From contig JAJXYM010000021.1 of assembly GCA_021780585.1 (NCBI GenBank), positions 1-5,376 on the forward strand: DNA of 5,376 nt, in the 5' to 3' direction. The notes beneath the pieces were generated by a model. That model made no database searches, was not told where the DNA came from, and worked only from the letters and a program-made list of their open reading frames with translations. Origin of the DNA: Deltaproteobacteria bacterium (lineage in GTDB: Bacteria; Desulfobacterota; Binatia; Binatales; Binataceae). The position numbers and the translations under genes were made by a program. Shown here in pieces: positions 1-5,376 of this stretch. How positions within the stretch are numbered: the stretch's first letter is position 1; each line of letters opens with the position of its first letter.

Positions 1-53
1 AGATCGAGATGCCCGAGGACTGGAAGGATCCAAGCCCTGACCTCGGCGAGTGA
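1..53 (+). CDS. 3' end of an unidentified protein-coding gene
   Basis: The reading frame beginning at base 3 gives IEMPEDWKDPSPDLGE followed by TGA at 51-53. Thirteen of the 16 readable codons end in G or C, matching the codon use of the real genes in this window, and the acidic, Pro-rich tail reads like a natural C-terminus. Too little is present to name the product; the start lies outside the window. It runs toward the minus-strand lipoprotein gene, and the 67-base gap between them contains a strong hairpin. Coding status rests only on frame and codon bias. Confidence 0.5.
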   Translation, partial: IEMPEDWKDPSPDLGE

Positions 54-74
54 GTACTGCGGTTTTGGTGTTTT

Positions 75-105
75 GCCGGTCCGCCGTGATGCGCGGCGGA
101 CCGGC
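75..105. terminator. Hairpin between convergent genes, possible bidirectional terminator
   Basis: The arms 75-86 (GCCGGTCCGCCG) and 94-105 (CGGCGGACCGGC) are perfectly complementary over 12 bp with a 7-base loop. The hairpin lies 21 bases after the plus-strand stop at 51-53 and 15 bases beyond the minus-strand lipoprotein stop at 121-123, where a shared terminator is expected. It is not a textbook intrinsic terminator. The T run (71-74) precedes the stem on the plus strand, and the plus-strand 3' flank is only CTTCA, so neither transcript gets a U tract after the stem. It could instead block 3' exonucleases or assist Rho-dependent termination. Confidence 0.5.
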
Positions 106-120
106 CTTCACGCCGATTGA

Positions 121-474
121 CTACTCAGTCTGCGATTGCGACTTGAGCTGTTCGATTTGCTGGCGCTGCTGCTCGATCTCCTGCTGCTGCGACTGCAGTT
201 GCGATTGCGTCTGCTGGGTCTGGGCTTGCGTGTTCTGCATCTCGTTGCCGACGAGGAAGCCGGTGCCCGCGCCGAGCGCGCCGCCGATCGCGGCTCCCGC
301 GCCGGGCGCGCCGACGGCGGCGCCGATAATCGCGCCGGTGCCCGCGCCGAGCAGGGCGCCGATGCCCGTGCCTTTTTCACGCGTCGAAAGCGGCTGCCCG
401 GAGCATCCGGCCAGCGCGATCAGCATCGCCGCCGCGACGGCGAAGGCAGCCAGTTTTTTGGTCAAGGAACTCAT
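121..474 (-). CDS. Glycine-zipper outer-membrane lipoprotein with Gln-rich coiled-coil tail
   Basis: This is a 117-residue predicted lipoprotein. A signal peptide with Lys6-Lys7 and a hydrophobic Ala/Leu core ends in the lipobox LAGC, with acylated Cys24. Ser at +2 suggests sorting to the outer membrane. Residues about 34-75 form a Gly/Ala zipper (GTGIGALLGAGTGAIIG, then GALGAGTGFLVG), as in glycine-zipper and YMGG-like envelope proteins; such segments pack as paired helices in or on a membrane. Residues about 79-117 are almost all Gln, Ser, Thr and Glu and look like a coiled coil. The ATG at 474 is chosen because GGAGGAG lies six bases upstream; the in-frame ATG at 480 touches that site and is too close. 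It is probably the last gene of a minus-strand operon, 32 bases after the repeat-protein gene. Its precise function is unknown; a structural or stress-related envelope role is inference. Confidence 0.85.
   Translation of the reverse strand: MSSLTKKLAAFAVAAAMLIALAGCSGQPLSTREKGTGIGALLGAGTGAIIGAAVGAPGAGAAIGGALGAGTGFLVGNEMQNTQAQTQQTQSQLQSQQQEIEQQRQQIEQLKSQSQTE
259..352 (-). repeat. Internal 75-bp (25-residue) duplication in the glycine zipper
   Basis: The 19-base sequence GCCGGTGCCCGCGCCGAGC occurs at 259-277 and again at 334-352, exactly 75 bases apart and in the same frame. Each copy encodes the LGAGTG core of the glycine zipper. The zipper therefore appears to be two related 25-residue units, consistent with a two-helix hairpin that arose by duplication. 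Confidence 0.6.
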
Positions 475-480
475 TACCAT

Positions 481-487
481 CTCCTCC
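481..487 (-). promoter_or_regulatory. Strong Shine-Dalgarno site of the glycine-zipper lipoprotein
   Basis: On the minus strand this reads GGAGGAG, followed by ATGGTA and then the ATG at 474. The six-base spacing selects the second ATG. It is the clearest ribosome binding site in the window. Confidence 0.75.
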
Positions 488-506
488 ACGGGTTACGCCG
501 TCAGGC

Positions 507-1142
507 TTACTGTTGAGTTTGCTGGGTTTCTTCGACCGGCAGGCCGGCGATAGTCTTGCCGCTGGCGTCCGCCAGCGCGAGGCCGGGATTGCCTTTGACG
601 GTGACGTGCAGTTCGGCGCGATCGCGGCCGTTCTGGTCGAACAGCACCAGGGCGGGCTCGCCGTTGGCCGCCACGCCGAGGCCGACGCGGGCGCGGCCGT
701 TGTTGGGATCGTAGAGCGTGACGCTCGACTGATTATCCTCGGCGACGGTGAAGCCGGCCAATTGACGGCCGTTGACGCCGTAAAGCGCAAGGCCGTTGCG
801 TCCCGTCGGAGTCCCGCCGAGCATCACGCGCTTGGCGCCGTTGGCGTCGAAGAAGCCGACCGCGGCGTCGCCATTGCCGCCGACGCGCAGCTCGGTGCGG
901 ATGCGTCCGCTGTTGTCCTGCAGCGCGACTTCGGCGAAACCGCGCGAAGTCACCTGAATCGCGCCGCGCTGCGCGCCATCGTGATCGACGAGGACGAAGC
1001 GTTCGGCCTTGAGCGTCCGGGCCGCGCGGCTGGCGGCCGAGGCGACTCCTTCGGGCGGAAACAGATGGCTCGAGACTGCGCCGCCAAGCACTCCGCCGAC
1101 CAGCGCAAGCATCGCGTAGACCCAGTGATTCCTGTTCCTCAT
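507..1142 (-). CDS. Membrane-anchored protein of seven tandem 23-residue repeats, function unknown
   Basis: This is a 211-residue protein. MRNRN is followed by a hydrophobic stretch at about residues 8-27 that can act as a signal anchor or a signal peptide (a possible cleavage region is VASAAS near 33-38). Residues 48 to about 203 consist of seven consecutive units of 22-24 residues with the consensus xxxLxDxxGxxRxxLxVxxxGx, starting at 48, 70, 93, 116, 139, 163 and 186. Examples are VALQDNSGRIRTELRV and LVLFDQNGRDRAELHV. The Asp-x-x-Gly turn between two alternating-hydrophobic strands suggests a beta-hairpin repeat solenoid or propeller-like fold in the periplasm. The tail ETQQTQQ is Gln-rich, like that of the next gene. 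Similar repeat proteins occur as hypotheticals in other high-GC bacteria, as far as I recall, but I know no named function. The start is the ATG at 1142; the ATG at codon 11 is less likely because it would cut into the anchor. Confidence 0.8.
   Translation of the reverse strand: MRNRNHWVYAMLALVGGVLGGAVSSHLFPPEGVASAASRAARTLKAERFVLVDHDGAQRGAIQVTSRGFAEVALQDNSGRIRTELRVGGNGDAAVGFFDANGAKRVMLGGTPTGRNGLALYGVNGRQLAGFTVAEDNQSSVTLYDPNNGRARVGLGVAANGEPALVLFDQNGRDRAELHVTVKGNPGLALADASGKTIAGLPVEETQQTQQ
534..1001 (-). repeat. Seven tandem 69-bp coding repeats (23-residue beta unit)
   Basis: Codons 48-203 of the anchored protein form seven units with lengths 22, 23, 23, 23, 24, 23 and a partial last one. Positions conserved across most units are a hydrophobic strand, Asp-x-x-Gly, a basic residue (usually Arg), a second hydrophobic strand and Gly near the end. 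Unit 4 (116-138) is the most diverged: Gly-Val replaces Asp before the Asn-Gly turn. DNA identity between units is low, so the expansion is old and maintained at protein level. Confidence 0.75.
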
Positions 1143-1160
1143 GTCCTTTCCATGCCCTCC
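1139..1160 (-). promoter_or_regulatory. Translation start region with GGAGGG and a 4-codon upstream ORF
   Basis: Reading the minus strand, GGAGGG (1160-1155) is followed one base later by ATGGAAAGGACATGA. This is a complete four-codon ORF (M-E-R-T-stop, 1153-1139) whose TGA overlaps the repeat-protein ATG at 1142 as ATGA. GGAGGG lies 12 bases from the main ATG, which is long, while AAGGA (1148-1144) is only one base away, which is short. Which site the ribosome uses is unclear, and the mini-ORF could be coincidence. Confidence 0.3.
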
Positions 1161-1174
1161 TTGTCCGGACGTGC

Positions 1175-2179
1175 CTATCCAGATTTGAACGGGAATAGCC
1201 GCGCGTCAACCATACTCGATTTGGCGGACACAATGTCAGGTCCGATCGCGGCGTGGTCGTCGCGGTCGAGCGGGAGCGCGAAACGTCCTTCGCCCGGCTC
1301 CGCGATTATGACGAAAGCGCCCGCGGCGCGCGCGGCGGCGGCGCAGATCGCCAAAATCGCGGCGTCGGCGTGATCGAGGGTGTCCGGCGCGGCGATTTCG
1401 AGGCCGTGGCGAGGGGCGAGGCGAGCGATGATCGCGCGGCGGGCGGCGAGCGCGCCGCGCCGGCCCGCGCGTTTCGGAGTGAAGCCGGCGCCGTTGTGCC
1501 AGAGCCTGAAGACGAGGTCGGGATAGGACTCGAAGCTGGTCGCGCGGGTTGCGGTCAAGGCGCGGAAAAGCGCAAATCCGGCGAGCATGAAGCGGGTAAA
1601 GACCTGTCCGCCGCGCGGCCCGTCGGAAGCGTGACGTGGCCGGCCGAGCGCGTTGGGAAAAAGCTCGCGGCCGAAGGCGGCCAGATGGGGTGGGCAGTCG
1701 GAAGCGCGGACGCAGCGCACGAACCAGGCGCGCGGCGGGGTGGGAAAGAGCCACAGGCCGAGCCACGGCGCCGGGTTCGCGCGGGCGGATTTGATCCGCC
1801 TGACGATTGCGGCGAGGCGGCGGTCGATACAGCGACTTCCGTTTGGATGCGGGGCGCCGGCACGCGCGCGGACCGATTCACGGGGCGCCTCGGGCGAGTC
1901 GATCAGCGCGATCGCGTCCGCAGCGTCGAGTTCGGGCGCGGCGGCGCGCAGGCGGCTGGTCAAGCCGGCGATCGCGCCGCCGGCGCAATGTTCCAGACCG
2001 GCGAGCGGGAGCGTGGCAAGGCGAATCCGGCCGGCCGCCGCGATCGCGAGATCAAGCGCGCGTTCGCCGACGTCGATTCCCACGATCGGCGCGGCGGGCG
2101 ACAGCGTCAGCGCGCTTGAAGCCGGAGCCGATCGGAGCGGCGCGGGCGCGGCGCGGCGAAGCCGGAGGTCCGCGATCAT
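1175..2179 (-). CDS. DUF429-like predicted RNase H-fold protein
   Basis: This 334-residue protein matches the layout I know for DUF429. It has an N-terminal strand motif VGIDVG with Asp36; IDSPEAP with Asp94; an Arg/Cys/Asp segment RCIDRR at 116-121; ESYPDLVFRLW starting at Glu217; a Lys-Arg rich stretch followed by ARRAIIARL (246-254); and an Asp-containing helix DHADAAILAICAAAA at 269-283. The core ends near ALPLD (301-305). DUF429 members are predicted nucleases of the RNase H fold; acidic residues at these spots would bind metal, but activity is unproven for most. The start at ATG 2179 overlaps the slt stop as ATGA, implying translational coupling. The first 30 residues are Ala/Arg/Pro-rich and not part of the core. 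The last 22 or so codons lose third-position G/C bias and look like a non-conserved extension. An alternative is another actin/RNase H-like family. Confidence 0.65.
   Translation of the reverse strand: MIADLRLRRAAPAPLRSAPASSALTLSPAAPIVGIDVGERALDLAIAAAGRIRLATLPLAGLEHCAGGAIAGLTSRLRAAAPELDAADAIALIDSPEAPRESVRARAGAPHPNGSRCIDRRLAAIVRRIKSARANPAPWLGLWLFPTPPRAWFVRCVRASDCPPHLAAFGRELFPNALGRPRHASDGPRGGQVFTRFMLAGFALFRALTATRATSFESYPDLVFRLWHNGAGFTPKRAGRRGALAARRAIIARLAPRHGLEIAAPDTLDHADAAILAICAAAARAAGAFVIIAEPGEGRFALPLDRDDHAAIGPDIVSAKSSMVDARLFPFKSG
1183..1209 (-). promoter_or_regulatory. Weak sigma70-like promoter candidate for the repeat protein and lipoprotein genes
   Basis: On the minus strand TTGACG (1209-1204) is followed 15 bases later by TCAAAT (1188-1183), a 5/6 match to the -35 consensus and a 4/6 match to the -10 consensus. 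The spacing is short. It lies inside the AT-richer end of the DUF429 gene, 41 bases before the repeat-protein ATG, so it could start a separate transcript for the last two genes. The match is marginal. Confidence 0.25.
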
Positions 2180-4281
2180 GGCGTCGCGCCGGGCTGATAG
2201 ATGAGACGGTACTCGCGCAATCCGCCGACGACCTTTTTCACGTAGTCGCGGGTTTCGCGATAGCCGATATTTTCGACCCACTGATCGTCGTCGCCGGGAT
2301 ATTTCGCGGCCCATCCGGCGACCGCGTGCTCGCCGCCATTATAGGCCGCGACGGCCTTGAACAGGTCGTCGTTGAACATCCCGAAGAGACCGCGCAGATA
2401 GACCGTACCGATGCGGACGCTGAGATCGGGGTCGAAGAGATCGAACGGATCGTCGGCGGCGCCGGCCTGCGCGGCCCATCGATGCGCCGTCGCCGGCATC
2501 AGTTGCATCAGGCCGCGGGCGTCGGTGACCGAGCGGGCGTCGGGATTGAAGAGGCTCTCCTGACGGATCAGCGCGAGCACGAGATAGGGATCGAGATGGT
2601 TGTGCGCGGCCGCGGCCGAGACCAGCTCCCAATAGCCGCGCGGATAGCGGATCCGCTCCGCGATATGGGGATCGAGCGCGCCGCGCGCGGCCAGGCGCGT
2701 GGCGGCGACCACGCCGTCGTACCATGCGCCGGCGGCGGCGTATTCGGCCAGGACGAAATCGCGCAGGGCGGGATCGGCGATCATCTGGTCGCCCAGCGCG
2801 CGGAGTTCGGGCGCTTCGAGCTGGCGGAGCGCGAGCGCGCGCAGCGCCAGCGCCCGTTCCAGATGGAATTGCGCGGCGCCGGTTACGACGGGAGGCGCGG
2901 TCGCGGTCGGAAGCGACGCAAGCGCGGCGGGAAAGACGCTCGGCCGGACGTTGACGCGCCGCTCCGCCAGCATCGGGTAGTAATTGCTGTCGATACTGGT
3001 GGCGAGGCGCAGATAGAGCGGGTGAGCGGCGGAAGGTTCGCCGTTTTGTTCGAGCGAACGCGCCTGCCAGTAGATGAACATGTCGCGATCGGACGCGGAT
3101 TGCGCGCGGGCGGCATCGGCGGCGAACTCGGAGATGGCCGAGTCGTAATCGCGCATCATGTAGAGCATAAAGGCGGCGCGGAAGCGGCCGTCAGAAGTGG
3201 CCTCGGCCGCGGGGTAGCGCGCGATCAGGCGCTGGAACGCGGCGCGCGCGGCGGCGTAATCGCCGTCGTCCTCGTAGGTGCGTCCGATTTCGAACATCGC
3301 TTGCGGCGCCAACGCGCTGGCCGGAAACTGGCGCGTCAGCCGGCCGAAGTAATCGCGCGCCTGGGCGGTGTCGTCGCCGCGCCACCATGAATGGGCGAGG
3401 TCGTTGAGCGCGGCGGCGGCATGGGCGCCGGCGGGCGCGAGCGCCAGATACTGCTCGAGGGCGGAGCGATAGGCCTCTGGATCGCCGCGTTCGGCCGTGG
3501 CTTCGAGCCATAGCAGTTCGGCGCGCGTCGAAGGTTCGGGCGCGGTCGCGAGCGCGGCGCGAATCAGCTCGAGCGCGGGCGCGGATTGCCCTTCGCGGAT
3601 CAGAAGAGCGGCTTCGCTTTGCCGATAGGCGAGCGTGGCGATGTCGGCGAGGGCGGGATGGGCCGCGAGCAGGGCGTTGGCGAAATCGCGCGCGGCGCCG
3701 TCGTCGAGCCCGGTCGGATAGAGGCGGCGCAGGGTTTGCGTGGCGGCGTAGGCGCCGGTGAAATCGTTCGCCGCGGCCATCGCCCGCGCCCCCAGCATCC
3801 GCGCCCGCTGCTCCAGACCGGCGTCGGCGGTGCGATCCGCGACGAGCGTGGCGGCGCGCAGCGCGAGATCGGGATGGCCGAGGTCGAGCTCAATCCTGGC
3901 GTATTCGAGTTCGGCCCGATTGGCGAAGACGCTGTGCGGAAATTCGGTCGCGAGGCTCAGGAAATTGTCCGCCGCGCCCCGCGGATCGCCGCTTTGTCGC
4001 TCGGCGTCGGCCATGTAAAAGAGGGCGTAGTCGGCGAGTTCGGGGACGCGCGCCCGCACGAGCTGCATCCGTTCGATCGCGACCGGCCAATCGTGCCGAC
4101 TCCAGGCTTGATAGCCCTCGGCGAAGGATTGGCGCGGATCGAAATTGACGACTTTGTTGCGCTCGAACGGCAGCATCTGGGCCGCCGCGAAGCCGCCGGA
4201 CAGAATCGCGGCGAGCAGGGCGATCGCGAAGCGGGCGGCGGCGGGGCGCGGGCGTGATGATCGGCGGCGATTCGATCCCAT
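2176..4281 (-). CDS. slt: Soluble lytic murein transglycosylase (Slt70 family)
   Basis: This 701-residue periplasmic enzyme cleaves the MurNAc-GlcNAc bond of peptidoglycan and forms 1,6-anhydroMurNAc ends. An Arg-rich start is followed by a hydrophobic signal (about 18-34) ending AAA before Gln35. Residues about 45-440 are helical TPR-like repeats, e.g. GDYAAARAAFQRLIARYP, and include the Slt70-type YWQARSLEQNG (404-414) and NYYPMLAERRV (433-443). The C-terminal SLT domain covers about 545-690. It carries the catalytic Glu575 in IRQESLFNPDARS, GLMQLMP (590-596), AYNGG (646-650) and ENIGYRETRDYVKKV (670-684), so it looks active. Length is close to the usual 600-750. No start has a clear Shine-Dalgarno site. 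ATG 4281 is preferred because it gives a compact signal peptide and the 11 codons above it lack the usual third-base bias; ATG 4314 is the alternative. It is the first gene of the minus-strand block and overlaps the DUF429 gene. Confidence 0.95.
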   Translation of the reverse strand: MGSNRRRSSRPRPAAARFAIALLAAILSGGFAAAQMLPFERNKVVNFDPRQSFAEGYQAWSRHDWPVAIERMQLVRARVPELADYALFYMADAERQSGDPRGAADNFLSLATEFPHSVFANRAELEYARIELDLGHPDLALRAATLVADRTADAGLEQRARMLGARAMAAANDFTGAYAATQTLRRLYPTGLDDGAARDFANALLAAHPALADIATLAYRQSEAALLIREGQSAPALELIRAALATAPEPSTRAELLWLEATAERGDPEAYRSALEQYLALAPAGAHAAAALNDLAHSWWRGDDTAQARDYFGRLTRQFPASALAPQAMFEIGRTYEDDGDYAAARAAFQRLIARYPAAEATSDGRFRAAFMLYMMRDYDSAISEFAADAARAQSASDRDMFIYWQARSLEQNGEPSAAHPLYLRLATSIDSNYYPMLAERRVNVRPSVFPAALASLPTATAPPVVTGAAQFHLERALALRALALRQLEAPELRALGDQMIADPALRDFVLAEYAAAGAWYDGVVAATRLAARGALDPHIAERIRYPRGYWELVSAAAAHNHLDPYLVLALIRQESLFNPDARSVTDARGLMQLMPATAHRWAAQAGAADDPFDLFDPDLSVRIGTVYLRGLFGMFNDDLFKAVAAYNGGEHAVAGWAAKYPGDDDQWVENIGYRETRDYVKKVVGGLREYRLIYQPGATP

Positions 4282-4497
4282 CTGAATTTGGTTAGCTGAC
4301 CGGCGCGTTCGCATCAATGCGCCCCGTCAATCGGGGGGAGCGGGAAGTTGCCGGCACGCCCGCGCTCCGCCGGTCGCCGCGCGGGCGGCGGCGGCGTCGG
4401 GATGGGCTTGCGGCGGGGCGCGGCGTCTGGCAACAAGTCGGTTACCCGATGCGACGGCGCCGCACGAACCGCGTGGTCGATCGGGACGCCGCCGGCG
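4282..4497. other. Divergent intergenic region between slt and maf
   Basis: This is 216 bases of mostly GC-rich sequence that must hold the promoters for both directions. For slt, TTGATG (4317-4312, minus strand) is followed 17 bases later by TAACCA (4294-4289). This is a weak match that would place transcription very near ATG 4281 and could explain the missing ribosome binding site. For maf I see no convincing -35/-10. The stretch CGGCGGCGTC (4389-4398) is complementary to 4485-4494, just before the maf ATG, so the maf leader might fold over its own start; in such GC-rich DNA this may be chance. Open frames on both strands here give Arg/Gly-rich strings and look non-coding. No known riboswitch or RNA was recognised. 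Confidence 0.4.
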
Positions 4498-5103
4498 ATG
4501 AGTGAGCATAAACTGATATTGGCGTCAGGGTCGCCGCGCCGGCATGAATTGTTGCGTCGGGCGGGAATTGAATTCGAAATCGTGGAAAGCGGCGTCGAAG
4601 AATTGCTGCGCGTGGGCGAGAGCGGCGCGGAGTTCGCGCTCAGGATGGCGGCCGAGAAGGCGATTGCCGTCTCCGCGGCGCGGCCCGGCGCGATCGTGCT
4701 GGCGGCGGATACGATCGTCGCGTGCGGCGCGCGAATCCTTGGCAAGCCGGCCGACCCGGCCGAGGCGCGCGCGATGCTGTCGGCGCTGGCCGGCGTGACT
4801 CATACGGTGGTGACGGCGTTCGCAATCGCGTGCGGCGGCGCCCTGGCGGAGCGAATCGCGGTGAGCAGCCGGGTGACGTTCAGAACGCTGACGGCGGCGG
4901 AAATCGACGCGTACGTCGCCAGCGGGGAATCGCTGGACAAGGCGGGCGCATACGGAATTCAGGGGCGCGGCGCGGACTTTATCGTGGCCGTCGAAGGGAC
5001 GCGCGACAACGTGATGGGGCTGCCGGTTGCGGAGGTGATCGCGGCGCTGGCGCGCCACGGAGTCGCGCCGAAGACCGATCGCGACGGGATGGGCGGACAC
5101 TGA
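4498..5103 (+). CDS. maf: Maf family nucleoside triphosphate pyrophosphatase (dTTP/UTP, YhdE type)
   Basis: This 201-residue cytoplasmic enzyme hydrolyses non-canonical and canonical pyrimidine NTPs to NMP and pyrophosphate; Maf proteins are also linked to septum inhibition. Visible family motifs are ASGSPRR (9-15) near the N-terminus, ESGVEE (30-35), AAEKA (51-55), AADTIV (69-74) with the catalytic Asp71, LGKPAD with Lys84, GVTHTVVTAFAI (99-110), DKAGAYGIQGRGA (147-159) with Gln155, and DNVMGLP (170-176). GIQG followed by NVxGLP is the YhdE (dTTP/UTP) signature, unlike the EGLG/ALIGLP form of the 7-methyl-GTP YceF branch. The ATG at 4498 starts the family-typical N-terminus; an upstream in-frame ATG at 4348 would add 50 Arg/Gly-rich residues foreign to the family. 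The Shine-Dalgarno site is weak. It is followed by yggS after seven bases, implying cotranscription. Confidence 0.93.
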   Translation: MSEHKLILASGSPRRHELLRRAGIEFEIVESGVEELLRVGESGAEFALRMAAEKAIAVSAARPGAIVLAADTIVACGARILGKPADPAEARAMLSALAGVTHTVVTAFAIACGGALAERIAVSSRVTFRTLTAAEIDAYVASGESLDKAGAYGIQGRGADFIVAVEGTRDNVMGLPVAEVIAALARHGVAPKTDRDGMGGH

Positions 5104-5110
5104 CGGCGCG

Positions 5111-5376
5111 ATGATCGACGCGACCGAAATCGCCGGGCGGCTCGCGACCGTGCGCGATCGAATCGCGGCGGCGTGCGCCCGCGCGCGGCGTGCGCCGGAC
5201 GCGGTGCGGCTGGTGCTCGCGAGCAAGACCAATCCGCCCGCGGCGATACGCGCGGCGTATGCGGCCGGAGCGCGCGAGTTCGGGGAGAACTACGTGCAGG
5301 AGGCGGTCGCCAAGCGCGCGGCGCTGGCGGATTTGCGGGACGCGCGCTGGCATCTGATCGGCCACCTGCAGAGCAA
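5111..5376 (+). CDS. yggS: YggS/PLPBP pyridoxal phosphate homeostasis protein, N-terminal 88 residues
   Basis: The frame from ATG 5111 is open to the window edge (88 codons plus two bases). It shows the YggS fold-type III signature: LVLASKTNPPAAIRAAYAAG with the PLP-binding Lys39, FGENYVQEA (57-65) and WHLIGHLQS (80-88), which normally continues into the conserved LQSNK. YggS proteins bind PLP without catalysing a known reaction and buffer vitamin B6 and amino/keto acid pools in the cytoplasm. Family length is about 220-240 residues, so roughly the first 40 percent is present. The gene begins seven bases after the maf stop with no obvious Shine-Dalgarno site, suggesting it relies on translation of maf. 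Truncation is due only to the window end. Confidence 0.93.
   Translation, partial: MIDATEIAGRLATVRDRIAAACARARRAPDAVRLVLASKTNPPAAIRAAYAAGAREFGENYVQEAVAKRAALADLRDARWHLIGHLQS

Noticed and set aside
1163..1170. GTCCGGAC palindrome between the DUF429 and repeat-protein genes as an operator or terminator
   Set aside because: Only eight bases are symmetric, no loop or T tract exists, and short palindromes of this type are common in GC-rich DNA.
1170..1235. Possible degenerate tRNA on the minus strand (GTTCAAATC resembles a T loop)
   Set aside because: The T stem has a mismatch, the following bases have no complementary acceptor strand at the right distance, and no anticodon arm can be drawn.
513..1373. 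286-codon plus-strand open frame opposite the repeat-protein gene
   Set aside because: Its apparent repeats simply mirror the 69-bp repeats of the opposite strand; there is no start signal and no recognisable motif.
1253..2119. 288-codon plus-strand open frame opposite the DUF429 gene
   Set aside because: The product is low-complexity Arg/Gly/Ala/Glu without a domain, while the minus strand has ordered DUF429 motifs and an ATGA-coupled start.
1807..3390. 527-codon plus-strand open frame opposite slt and the DUF429 gene
   Set aside because: It is antisense to two well-supported genes, gives an Arg/Gly/Ala-rich product without a recognisable domain, and such shadows are expected in DNA with few A/T-rich stops.
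4348..4497. 50-residue N-terminal extension of Maf from the ATG at 4348
   Set aside because: The extension is Arg/Gly-rich and Maf proteins normally begin a few residues before the ASxSPRR motif, which fits ATG 4498.
4317..4505. 62-codon Arg-rich plus-strand ORF in the slt/maf gap
   Set aside because: It starts at the edge of the divergent region, has no ribosome site or recognisable motif, and its composition is that of translated GC-rich non-coding DNA.

Overview
This is a high-GC window (about two thirds G+C by eye) with dense coding, strong G/C bias at third codon positions and short intergenic gaps. A lipobox lipoprotein, a periplasmic Slt70-type lytic transglycosylase and a signal-anchored protein point to a Gram-negative bacterium with an outer membrane. 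The style fits an uncultured or soil lineage near Desulfobacterota/Binatota/Myxococcota, but nothing here fixes the taxon and this placement is only a guess.

Layout from left to right. The first 53 bases are the 3' end of a plus-strand gene of unknown identity. A 12-bp hairpin separates it from a convergent block of four minus-strand genes covering 121-4281. In transcription order these are: an Slt70-like soluble lytic murein transglycosylase; a DUF429-type RNase H-fold protein whose ATG overlaps the slt stop codon (ATGA); a membrane-anchored protein built from seven tandem repeats of about 23 residues; and a small glycine-zipper lipoprotein with a Gln-rich coiled-coil tail. The last two genes each start 32 bases after the stop of the preceding gene, so the four could form one transcript. 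A weak promoter-like pair at the end of the DUF429 gene could also drive the last two separately.

A 216-base GC-rich divergent region (4282-4497) separates slt from a plus-strand pair: maf (house-cleaning dTTP/UTP pyrophosphatase of the YhdE subfamily) and, 7 bases later, the first 88 codons of yggS (PLP homeostasis protein), cut by the window edge.

Three of the four minus-strand genes encode cell-envelope proteins (wall cleavage, a membrane-anchored repeat protein, an outer-membrane lipoprotein). DUF429 is the outlier. The plus-strand pair is housekeeping. I see no mobile element, CRISPR array, rRNA or convincing tRNA. The least described part is the repeat protein plus glycine-zipper lipoprotein module. 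It is a plausible small envelope system of unknown function rather than a demonstrated one.
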